A DNA stretch of 64,000 nt from NCBI GenBank assembly GCA_900169235.1, contig FWCC01000009.1:79883-143882 (forward strand), written 5' to 3'. This document shows positions 47,419 to 57,140 of this stretch, piece by piece. This stretch comes from Zarea fungicola. Taxonomy: Eukaryota > Ascomycota > Sordariomycetes > Hypocreales > Cordycipitaceae. The translations under genes were made by a program, and so were the position numbers. The notes under the pieces are model-generated. The model was not told where the DNA came from. It saw nothing but the letters and a program-made list of their open reading frames with translations, and ran no database searches. Within the stretch, counting starts at the first letter, position 1, and each line of letters starts with the position of its first letter.

Positions 47419-48241
47419 TTACGATTCCTTGGCTGGATCAAAACCAGGAACACCATCACCGGCGGCAGCGCGCAGTGAGTCGGTAAACTCATCGTCTAGC
47501 TTGGGCCCAACGCCGCCGTTCCAATTCTGCAGCATCTTGTTGTTGAGGTCTTCCGATGGCCAGTTGTTCCAGCCGACGAGTGGGCTCTTGTAGAACTTAC
47601 CCGAGAAGTTTTCGGGGCGGTTAATGTCTTCCTGATTTGCAACGCGATGGCAGTGCGTGGCCACGCCGTCCTTGTGGTAGACAATGTACGCGTGCGTGCC
47701 GTCAATCAGGAAGCCGCTGTTGGACGCATGCTCGTACTTGCCGTGGCACGAGGGCGCCACGCGGATAATCTGATCGCCCTTGGCGAAGACGACAATGTTT
47801 TCCCAGTCGTGGCGATGGCCGCCCAGAAAGGATCCGTCAACGGCTTGGTCCTTTTCGTAATAGACCTGAATATAATGTTAGAAACCGCGCGATGGCAACA
47901 ACAAGAAATGAAAAAGTAGGACATATTTCGTACCTCGTACATGATAGCGCAGATGCCATTGTTGCAGCGCTTGCGCGAGTAGACGTTGGAATTTTGCAGT
48001 CGGTGAGGATCCTGGCAGTCGCCCTGCGGCGAGCCGGTCGCCTTGTGGCCGGGGTTGCATGTGCCGTCAGGCGAAATGGCAGCCGTGTTATAGCAGCCGT
48101 TCGTGTCAAAGTCTAGCAGAGGCTGAAACTTGCCCTCGACCTCGTCCTGGCCTTCGGGAAGAGCGGGAATCGCATCACGTCTGGTGGGCACGATGGGATT
48201 GGCGTTGGCGACAACCAAAAAGCGACAACGGTGGAGCGCAT
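47419..48241 (-). CDS. NPP1/necrosis-inducing (NLP) family protein, 5' frame interrupted
   Basis: Two exons, 48241-47934 and 47865-47419, separated by a 68-nt intron (donor GTACGA, acceptor TTCAG, in phase). The NLP heptapeptide GHRHDWE lies early in exon 2, preceded by TNGC and KATGSP motifs in exon 1. Known members are secreted, and many act as cytolysins on plant cells; others in fungi are non-toxic. The mature region is intact. The likely start ATG at 48241 begins a signal-peptide-like stretch (MRSTVVAF), but it is one base out of frame with the mature part. The break lies at the AAAAA run at 48217-48221 (plus strand). So the gene as given would not make a secreted full-length product; an assembly error in the homopolymer is equally possible. 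Confidence 0.8.
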
Positions 48242-49131
48242 AATGACAGAAAAAGAGCAATATTGTTTGAGTATGGGAGGACAGGCAGTTTGGCAGATCA
48301 TGTAAAAAATGACAGAACAGCAGTCTATTTTGTATCCACCTCATCACGTTTTCATCCGTCGCTGACAAAATGTGTATGAACCCATGAAATCGACAGCTTT
48401 AGCCCCGTCAAGGTGCAATTACAAACCCAACCAAGCAGAGCCCTACTCTCAGCATTGACGGTGGGCGGTGTAAGCGCTAGCGTTTGAAGCGGCATGGGAA
48501 TTTTTGAGCAGTGCTTTAGCAAACCACCGATAGTGTGTGCTCAAGCGTCAAGAAACCGAAGAGGGCAAGACACGTAGTGGATTGGGTTGTCTCTGAGAGT
48601 AGAACTTGATTACTTTAAATCGGCTCAAAGCCTCTTTGGTTTTTAATCTGCCTTGCAATGTACTGTATTATCATGCCTGAAATAAAAAATATATTAATAC
48701 AAGGTGGGGAGCGTGTCACATCCATCGTTGTTATAAGACTCGTTAGTTGAAAACGGCCCATTGAAGTGGTAAGTAAGTGCCACTTGTATACCCTCGGCCG
48801 CGTGCTTCCACTGGTATTGTCGGGTACTTGTACCCGCGGCTGGAATGGGGTTATTACCGACCCAAGCCTTGTAAGTCCGCCAATCCGCGTGGGTGTACAT
48901 AGGAGGGGCCTCCCTGTGAGATGCCTTATGCGGTGGACTTTAGTCACGTAATGATCCTAGGGTTCAGTAATGATGGTGGAATTATCTCTGCCTCCTCCCT
49001 GCTATCTCGTCGACAGCTCGCCGGTTTATTGTGCATCCCTTCATGTGACCATTGCAGCCTCCCTCCTGTGGCAGGGCCTTGCCAACACATGCCTTCCTCC
49101 TACTTCGGCGACAAGTAATCCCCCACTACTT
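48242..49131. promoter_or_regulatory. Divergent region between NLP-like gene and eight-Cys secreted protein
   Basis: Holds the only perfect copy of the gapped palindrome, CGGGTACTTGTACCCG at 48821-48836. It is 580 bp upstream of the NLP-like start and 384 bp upstream of the secreted-protein ATG at 49220. A minus-strand open frame (48694-48900) has no recognisable domain. Confidence 0.5.
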
Positions 49132-49279
49132 CTCAGAGAATCACAATGGTCTCTTATATTTCCTTCATCCTATCCTTTTTGGTCGCCCGTGTGCTTGCCA
49201 GCCCACTCAGAGAATCACAATGGTCTCTTATATTTCCTTCATCCTATCCTTTTTGGTCGCCCGTGTGCTTGCCAGCCCA
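49132..49279. repeat. Tandem duplication of 74 bp over a start codon and signal peptide
   Basis: Copies 49132-49205 and 49206-49279 appear identical. Each holds an ATG (49146 and 49220) and the signal-peptide coding sequence (MVSYISFILSFLVARVLASP). Because 74 is not a multiple of three, the first ATG reads into a short out-of-frame peptide of about 45 residues. The identity implies a recent event. Confidence 0.9.
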
Positions 49280-49528
49280 GTGCAAAGTTTGACTGAGCGC
49301 TTGGATAAGTGCGGCGGCGGCCCTGGCCAATTCTGCGCCACGTCATTTCCAGATCAGCAGCCGAATTGGCATCAATGCTACTCCACCCAAAACCGGTGCA
49401 GCGACTGTAACGAGAGTACGGTCTGCATTGCTCCCTTCCCTGACGAATTGGGATTGCCGGAGTGTGTACCGGTACCATGCACACAGCAGAGCGTGGGCTT
49501 TGCTGTCAGCGGCTCACTCATCAACTGA
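49220..49528 (+). CDS. Small secreted cysteine-rich protein (eight Cys)
   Basis: 102 residues in one exon. The signal peptide comprises the first 19 or so residues (YISFILSFLVARVLA, cleaved near AS/PV). The mature part of about 80 residues has eight cysteines: KCGGG, FCATS, QCYST, RCSDCNE, VCIAP, ECVPVPC. This allows four disulfides, as in many fungal effectors and antimicrobial-like proteins. No family recognised. The ATG at 49220 is the second of two in a tandem duplication; the first, out of frame, would capture scanning ribosomes if the transcript begins upstream of it. It lies downstream of the NLP-like gene's divergent promoter. Confidence 0.72.
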   Translation: MVSYISFILSFLVARVLASPVQSLTERLDKCGGGPGQFCATSFPDQQPNWHQCYSTQNRCSDCNESTVCIAPFPDELGLPECVPVPCTQQSVGFAVSGSLIN

Positions 49529-52424
49529 CCTATGGCTTCGCAGTGGTGTCTGGCTCTGGGCACATTTGAACATTGCAAAGCTCTCATCAGGATCTATGCT
49601 CTTGCTGTTGCGCAGCCAACGGCCGTACGGCTCGTTAAATTTAAGCCTGTTGCTTATCGGGTATGCTCTGACAATCAAGGCTGGTTTGCAAGATTGAAGA
49701 CGTTCTGACCAGAGCGTCCATGCGGATATTTGGTTCTTTTTTTGGTGAAGATTTGAATAGACTAGAGTTACATTTGTATAGCTAGCGGGAAAAAATAAAA
49801 CCATAGATTATAGGTCAATTGTCTGTAATTGGGTGGTGTACTGGTTTGTATCAACATGAGACTGCAGAGTGCTAGCCGTCTACGCTCGTTGTACGAAGGA
49901 TAGTCCCGATAAACACCCCGACGATTCTTGTAATGCTCATGCTGTCACAACAAAACGCCAAGGTACACATCACGACCGAGCATTTGGCGCATATAGGCAA
50001 CAGGAATACGAGAGGATTCCTCTACAATGTCGGCGCGCCGTTCTATCGGCGGGCGGTTGAAACATGACACAATACCTTGATGACGCCGCCAGGCATGTAC
50101 ATGCCTGGCCCAGCTTTCGATTTGACTGATCCTCAGAATTCTCACGTTGATGAAGTCTAGTTTAGCAGCGGCATGTATAGTGCGATCATCTTTGGCTGAG
50201 CTGGGTGGTCTTCCACAACGGGCCACATGAGTGTCAGAATTTCGGTTACATCTTTTTTGGCCCACGGCCGTGGATAATGACTGCTTGTTACAGATATTTA
50301 GATTTTTCGTTTTTACCAATACCTCTGAGTCGTAAGGCAATGGCACTACGCTCCACATGTCCTCTTCTATTGCTCGCATCCGAATAGTAACTCCTCTCTC
50401 TAGCCGACTTGTCAACGCGCGGTCGTGATCCAGCACTATTTGAAACGAACCCGTTCGCTAGCAATACAAAATTTCTTCTGGTGGACGCAAGAGAGAACAC
50501 AGATGGCTTATGTATTAACATTGTATTGTGTTGTGTTGTATTATTTAACGACTATTTTCTGGCCCTAGTGTAGGCATAAGACGTGCCAATCAACCGACAA
50601 AAACCAATTCTGATCTAACAAGGTAGGTGTGCTGCCTTGCAGATCCACCCAAAATGGTCTCATGGATGTGGAAGCTGCACGTTGATCATCCCGGGCTATC
50701 CCGCTCAATCGGCAGAAAGGTAAAGAGCAGCTTCCGTCAGCGGAGAGCTATTGTGCTATCAGATAGCTTGCTTGTATGGGTTTCCCTCTTCAGAATTCTC
50801 CTACTTCTTATTAATATTGCTACCCCAGTCTATCCTCCGGCAACCAAGAAGTAGAAACAATTGGAGGCAGTGGTTGGGAAAAACCCTTGAGAAAGAATCA
50901 GCGGCTCAAGCGAGCTTACTTTCAAGAACGAAAAAACCCCCACAACTACCCATATAGATATCAACCTGCCTTTGGTTCCGAACGAAATAGAGATAATATA
51001 GTAATATCAATGAGAAAAGGTCTGGCACCCCTTTTTTCAGTGATACTGTTTGCCGACATGACTGCAAACAAGAGGCCAACTGTCCCAAATTTCTCAAGTT
51101 AGTGCAAAGCCATACAGTAGTGTTCGCCAAAATACCTAGCGCCGGAGGGATTTCGGATAACATGCCCCAGCGCGAGGGATTTTTACAGGGGAGAGGTGAC
51201 AAATGACTAATGTATCTTTTTGCTGTAACAACTGTCTATAACTGCTACGCCAACTAGCAAAAGATTGGCATTGATACTATTCGAGCATCAATTAGACAGA
51301 CAACTATAGCTTATAACTTGTAACTTCGTTACATTTGCTTTAAGATTATAGGGTAACACAATGTGGAGCAACTAAAGGTTGACGTTCTTCCCAAGGCAAA
51401 CCCGAGCGCGATTCGTAAAAGACAATCAGTGACTCTATTATTATACTTAATACGTAGCCACTTTGATGAAGCAGAGGTTGGGATTTCTTGGATGCTACAG
51501 ATGGTGGCGGCAATCAACGTTTAGTAATAAAGGCATATTCATGATAATTGAAATTGAAGCTGGAACAAATGTGTCTAGCACATTGTACAGCACGGACGGA
51601 GCAAACTGAATAGTCTGTAAATGCGTGTTTTCCACGTTCATAGACTCTAAACACTACTCGAACTGTATTAATATCTTGGGCGTAGAATGTCTTGATTTAC
51701 ATTGCCACGGTAATGTTAAGCGCTAAACATTCAAGCTATTTCGCCTGGAAAGAATCAGCGCCAACAGAATTGAATCACTAGCGGTTAGCTGCCTGCCGGA
51801 TACTATCCAGACTGCCACCACTTACTGCAACTCGGCAATTCAGAGAGACCAGTCGACATGAGAAACCTACTGTGTAATCGAGCACCGCTTGGGCTACCCA
51901 GGTCTGCCTTGCCGGGCTGTAGCATCTTGTTTCCACATCTGAGAGGATAGCCTTATTCGAAAACGGGTGCTTGTACCCGGCTGAATGCAGATCCGAAAAG
52001 GGCAAACCACCGGGACCATGTGACCTGGAACAACCTGCGGGAAAGGCACGTAGCGTGTTGCCAGATACTTGTACCCGACAGTCCAGCCTAGGTGCAAGTA
52101 CCCTTTGTGGCGGAAGCTTGAATAGTTGTAATGTAGCGCTGGAGAACCTAACCTCGTAAAAGTTCCATTGCTTCCACCGTACTGGGCGGGGTGCAGGAGA
52201 TCCCTACATCTAAGCGCTGGGCCACCCCACTGTTGAATCAACCTCAAGTCCTATTTTGCGAGCAAATCGTGCCTCTCTATTCACTGTAGATGGGCGCGAT
52301 TTCGAACTAGACTTACTTCTGTGGAACGGATTTTGAGCCAAATCAACCTCGATTGTCTATCCGCGGGCGACAAGGGCAAGATCTCCAGCACAAATGGTCA
52401 GGTTCAGGCGATTATGAAACCTAA
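49529..52424. other. Gene-poor stretch with three palindromes near its end
   Basis: No convincing gene. Palindrome copies at 51964-51979 (CGGGTGCTTGTACCCG), 52062-52077 (CAGATACTTGTACCCG) and a weak one at 52089-52104. They cluster 320-460 bp upstream of the frames beginning at 52425. Confidence 0.5.
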
Positions 52425-53316
52425 ATGGCTGTTACAGTTGCAGGATTGCAAATTTCTTTTGTAAGTCAATGTCTCCAGTTGTTATACATGATTGATGATA
52501 ATGACGGAATGACGCTAGTGTTCAACCCACCAATCTGCCCCGTCAATGGCTCAGCGTACCCTGGAATTGAACGGGCCAGCGATTATATGATGAGGGTAAT
52601 TCACCGACTTCGAGGCGACAAACTAAGATCCAGGTTTGTTCAGCCGGGTGTTCGAACCGAATCCATTGCTGGGTTCAGTCGCAAATGCCACACATGATGT
52701 GGTCAGCATCCTGTTCGTCCTGGTGTAGGTCTAAAAAATGAACAACCTTAACAGAATCTCTAATACAATAATAGATGAACAGAAAAGTGGCAAAGTCGTA
52801 GTGCCATGGCCAGGAACCTTGATGTTTTATTATGCGGCTACTAGCTATGTTCGCTGGGAGGACTTCGATCTAGAATTTGCTGATCCTTTCCGATACTCTT
52901 CGGGTTTTGGCAGTGGCATTACCTGCGATGGGTTGGGGGTCCCTGGCTCAGGCTTTCAGGATATCTTTAGAGTACATATGATTGGCTTGTTTCTGTCTTA
53001 GTAGTAGAAAACAGTTACGTGCACGTCGTGTACCAGAGCCTATAAGCGAGGACTGGCGGGGTGGTGTTAGGATTGGCACCAATAGCTCCAATTATAGTGA
53101 AAAGATGGTCAAAAGATATTAAACTAAGCTGTGCAACAACAACAACAACAACAACAACACCAGCGTATAAGTAGGAATGTAAAGACACAGAATGACATAT
53201 TTCTGCATGGAATATCTTGTACAGTCTGGCAGGACGATCAATCGAAGAGCGATGAACAGTGGTTTTATTACGACCTGGTTGAAGGCTATGCTCTTGACTT
53301 AATAGCTTGCAACTAA
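52425..53316 (+). CDS. Unrecognised gene or pseudogene in three frames
   Basis: Three protein-like frames follow each other: 52425-52697 (LLYMIDDNDGMTLVFNPP), 52738-53001 (VVVPWPGTLMFYYAATSYVR) and 53131-53316 (QQQQ tract then HGISCTVWQDDQSKSDEQ). Spacings of 40 and 130 bp could hold introns, but I found no fully convincing in-phase solution. No domain recognised. The palindromes upstream resemble those before other accessory genes. Confidence 0.35.
53134..53159. repeat. CAA microsatellite
   Basis: About eight to nine CAA units, coding for glutamine if the frame is used. Confidence 0.85.
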
Positions 53317-53980
53317 GAAAGGATGTGAAAATGTACGAGAGGCATGAATGACCTACCTCAAGGTATTGCCTGGGTTTATGTGGGTAATGTCACCTGGTTT
53401 GGGAAGCAACGTGACACGGTGCAAAGCTCTGTACAGAGTGTCTGCCTAATAATATTTATAACAGCCGAGTGATTATCGAATTCATTTGTACAGTGCTGTA
53501 CAGTAGTATGTGTTTGTTTTGATTAATACCATTGTGGGACCTTGGTGAGTTTGTATCGCTCTTGTAAAGTTGCTTCTATATACACTAGTTTTACCCAATA
53601 ACCGTGCCGCGGAAACAAACGCAAGGCCTACATCACTCAAAATAGAATTATAGAGCTTTCTCGCCCGTACAATATTTAAAGGCCGGCGAAAAAAAGGTTG
53701 CCAGAGGTCGCCATCGCAAAAGACACGGCACAATGCCTGCGCAGCTTCTGCACAACCAAATATGGTCCCTCAGCCGCTGCCACGAGTCTGAGGTCATCGT
53801 GAATTTAACTTCGCCACGTCCGGGTACTGTAGGTACTGCATAGTGACTCATAATTCTGGTTAGAAATTTGTACTTAAGAGCGCTGTCGGGTACATGCGGC
53901 CGCCCAAATTCGTAAGGCATCCGGCTTATTCAATGCAATCTGCTACATCAAGACCAACTACAAGACACAGAACTTTAAAA
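53317..53980. other. Gene-free stretch
   Basis: No gene recognised. A half-site of the palindrome (CGGGTAC) occurs at 53887. Confidence 0.5.
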
Positions 53981-54545
53981 TTATAAATCCGCTTCGTGAA
54001 TGCCATATTTCGCGATTGCGTCCTTCATAAGTTCAAACCAAGCTTGAAATTTGTCTGGATCTTCGCATTGAACCCTTTGATAGTCGATTTGACGCGATAA
54101 ACGCGTAACTATTTTCGGATGTCGTCTAATGAAGCTTGTAACCCAGTTCCGTCCAACTGGGATATCATGACGCAGCTCCAATAAACGATTGGCCATAGCT
54201 TCAACGTCACGAAGCCGCGAAAGCTGAGCTCGAGAATTCAACTCAAGAATATATCGAATTAAAAGTTTCTCCTCATCATCTGCCAATTTTCGGCAGTCTG
54301 GGATCTTATCGGCTCCGCTTGAAATTTTGGAATATTGGCGTTTGAGTGTCGATCGAGAGATGCTATAGATCCGTACAGCTTCTCGAATTGATAATTTTGG
54401 GTTTTGATCGATAGCTTGAAGAGCAGAGATTACACAAGCCTCATCTGATTTATTTCTAGCCATGTTGTATTGTGAAATAAGGAGTTGAAGTTGATCAATT
54501 AAAGAGTGACGCGAGGTGGCCCACTCGCCCATGAACTACGTTAGT
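53981..54545 (-). mobile_element. Pogo/Fot-type transposon, N-terminal fragment
   Basis: The transposase frame runs from the ATG at 54463 to 53981, 160 residues: a psq-type HTH (ISALQAIDQNPKLSIREA, ISRSTLKRQ) and a CENP-B/Tc5-type DNA-binding domain (RKLADDEEKLLIRYILEL, DVEAMANRLLEL, GRNWVTSFIRRHP). It stops after KYGIHEADL, just where the catalytic DDE domain should begin. The terminal repeat at 54503-54543 reads TAACGTAGTTCAT... inward on the minus strand. It is far less decayed than the copies at 32026 and 57141, so it is a distinct, younger family member. Confidence 0.8.
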
Positions 54546-54559
54546 ACAACCAAGGTAAT

Positions 54560-54976
54560 ACAGACAATGGCTTTAATGTAGCACCAGATGCATGAGCTCA
54601 AAGAGGCGAATAATCGGCTCTCTTGACGCAAACGCATTATGAAAGGACGACTACAACATAGCGGAGCACTTAGATACGAATCAGGTAAACTTGTAGCTTC
54701 CTAAACCTCTTCCAAGGTTAAAAAAGAACGCGATAAAGTTGAGTTCCCAGTTAGCGGAAGCAGGTTGAAACACGGGGCAGGCGCTGTAGAAAATGCGGGG
54801 AAATAGGGCATAATTCTCGTACTTGTGAAAACGAGGTGGAAACTATTTCTTTAAATAATTTATATTAGTTCTTCTTTTTATAATATTATTTAATTGTGTC
54901 GTATATGAATAAATTGTTAAGCGTTAGGAATGGCGGGCCACTCGCTTGGGTGGGCCACTCGCATATGAACCACGTT
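54560..54976 (+). mobile_element. Pogo/Fot-type transposon, C-terminal fragment
   Basis: On the plus strand HQMHELKEANNRLS, with a stop and then KRIMKG, is the coiled-coil tail of such transposases. The zinc knuckle RRCRKCGEIGHNSRTC follows (about 54780-54830). The element ends in CCACTCGC...GAACCACGTTA at 54976, its terminal repeat. It is oriented opposite to the fragment at 53981-54545, so the two are not one simple element. Confidence 0.7.
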
Positions 54977-55039
54977 ACATTATATTAAAAAGCAGGTTGG
55001 AGAGTATTGAGTGCACTCGCCTGTGAGCTATGCTACATA

Positions 55040-56258
55040 TTATTTGCCAAGAGCAAATAATACAAGTTTCTTATATCCCTCAACTGCCTCTTCTAAGCTC
55101 CCAACAGTGACGTATTCTCTTGGACTATGGGCAATCAAAATGGAACCTGGCCCATAAAGATATTTCTTATGGTTTCCATGCAAGTTAGGTATGTCTGTTC
55201 CATAATTTTCAATGACGGTATCAAATATATGCCCTACATTCGTTAGATTTAGGGTTTGTACTCCAGTCATTTCACACACCTGGTACGTCGCAGTCCAACT
55301 CGACAGGTCCAAGGCCAAAGGTGCTGTCCAACTCAAAGCCGTGTGGATCCAGGCCAACCAAAACCTCCTCCATCCTTGCCTTCACAATTTCATAGCCGTT
55401 GGATTGGTTACCGGTTGCAACTCGTGCTGAAAACTGTACTGTAGCATTCTCCGGGATGACATTGTTGACAATGCCTCCTTCCCATACTCCCGGGTTGAAT
55501 GTTGTTTTTCCGAATCGCTGCGAGCTCCCCAAGTCGGTTTCAGTTAGGTTCAGAACTGCTCGCGCCATTAGCAGGTTGGCATTCTTGCCCTGTTCGGGAT
55601 AACCGCTGTGTGCAGCCACACCCTTGGCTCGAATGGTGCCGATAAACATTCCCTTGTGGCCGCAAGCAAGCTTGTTTTCCGTGGGTTCACCGAAGATGAC
55701 GCTATGAAATGACCGCTCTCCAGGAAGAGAATCATTAAATGTGCGCATTCCAATGCCGCCGGTTTCTTCTCCCACCACGAAGAGTAATGCAACTTGGTTC
55801 TTTTGAATTTGTTTGCCGACAAGAAGCTCCTCAACAGCGGTAATCATTGCAGCGACACTTCCCTTCGCATCATTACTTCCTCGGCCAAAAATTTGGGTGT
55901 CTTCCGTGATGGGGCCTTCCTGGATAGAATAGGGGACAAATGGGGGTACAACGTCGATATGGCTCGTTAAAAGGACCTCGGCTGAGAGTTCGTTGGCATC
56001 ACCAGGCCATGCAAGTACGTTGAAGCGAGTCGTATTTGTTTTGGCATCAGGTGGGACGAATTGACGTATTAAGTGGTAGGAATGCGCCCCTAGATAGTTG
56101 CATAACGCGGTACCAGCCTCTTCTTCATGGTTGGAAATGGAGGGGATGGATACTAGCGTCTTGTGCAACGACAACAAGGACTCGCGATATGTTGGAGCTG
56201 AGCGGCCGCCGCTGGCCACCGAAAAGGAAGCGAGACTGAGAATAGACTGAAGTTTCAT
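55040..56258 (-). CDS. Secreted M20-family metallopeptidase
   Basis: Exon 1 is 56258-55280 and exon 2 is 55233-55040. The 47-nt intron (donor GTGTGT, branch CTAAC, acceptor TAG) joins DVPG to HIFDTVIENYGTDIPN in phase. The product is 390 residues. The start is MKLQSILSLASFSVASGG, a signal peptide; the longer frame begins at TTG. Zinc-binding and catalytic motifs are present: TSHIDVVPP (His, Asp), FGRGSNDAKG (bridging Asp), GEETGG (general base and Zn ligand), FGEPTENKLACGHKG, and the dimerisation domain histidine in GVAAHSGYPEQGKNANLL. This is the carboxypeptidase S / acetylornithine deacetylase-like branch; the secreted form would trim peptides or acyl-amino acids. A palindrome lies 160 bp upstream. 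Its 3' end lies 63 bp from pogo debris, but the frame is intact. Confidence 0.9.
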
Positions 56259-56417
56259 GCTAATATTAATACGTGAAGCTCGATGATATACCAGTGCAGG
56301 AAGAAACAAGCCGGTGTATGAGCATTATTTATCATGACACCATCGGGAGTTGACTATTTGGGCGGATCACCCCGGGGCCGTCGAATTATGCTAGTTTTGA
56401 TAGTCCGCAGACTGTCA

Positions 56418-56433
56418 CGGGTGCAGGTACCCG
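56418..56433. promoter_or_regulatory. Gapped palindrome CGGGTAC-NN-GTACCCG
   Basis: CGGGTGCAGGTACCCG, one arm mismatch, 160 bp upstream of the M20 peptidase start. Confidence 0.5.
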
Positions 56434-57140
56434 CTCAATGCAGAATCGCTCACCTATAGTCACTACCGCGATATCCCTCGGTATTGTGAGTTGTTCTGCC
56501 CGGCCCGGAAGGCCATCTTTCCGTGATGAAAAAAAAAGGAGCTCTGATGGATACAGTACTGTAATACTGTAGTACCGGTATAAGCAGCAAAAGGCTGGAT
56601 AGAGATGGTGATGACTTCGTTGAAATTTTGCGGCAAGCAAACGTGCGAGGCTATAGCCAGGGGGGTAGATGGCGGGTCTTTTGGTCAGATGAGCAAGCAA
56701 AGCCCGCCTAGTGATGACAGCAATTGGAAGGTGGCATCGACTGCTGACCTTGCACAGGTGATAAATCGTAGTCTTTGTTTTCTCAAACTCGGAGCATCGC
56801 AGTCAGTGACGTTCGCATCTTTCTGAGACTTGAAGATCCTTCCTGTAAGTCTTGCACCATGCCCACTAACATGAGAAGCGGTGGCTTTAATTTAGCGCGA
56901 TTCACGACTGGGCATAGCTGTTGCCTTGCTGTAATTGTAGAGTTTTTGTTGCGCGGGGTGTGATTATCGACTTATAAAGGGGGTCGGCTTAGGCGGAGCC
57001 TTTACTTTTATAGGTAAACTATATAGTAACTAAAGTAGGTTATTAAGGGCTAACTTATTAGGGGGTATCTTTATGCCCTCCCTTTATACCTCCTTTTATA
57101 CCTCCTTTTATTAGCTAATTAACTATATTAAATCTATATA
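56434..57140. other. Gene-free stretch grading into AT-rich DNA
   Basis: No gene. From about 56990 the sequence becomes AT-rich up to the pogo copy at 57141. Confidence 0.5.

Noticed and set aside
49132..49279. Two exons encoding a double signal peptide
   Set aside because: The copies are 74 bp apart, so they are out of frame, and no intron fits between them.
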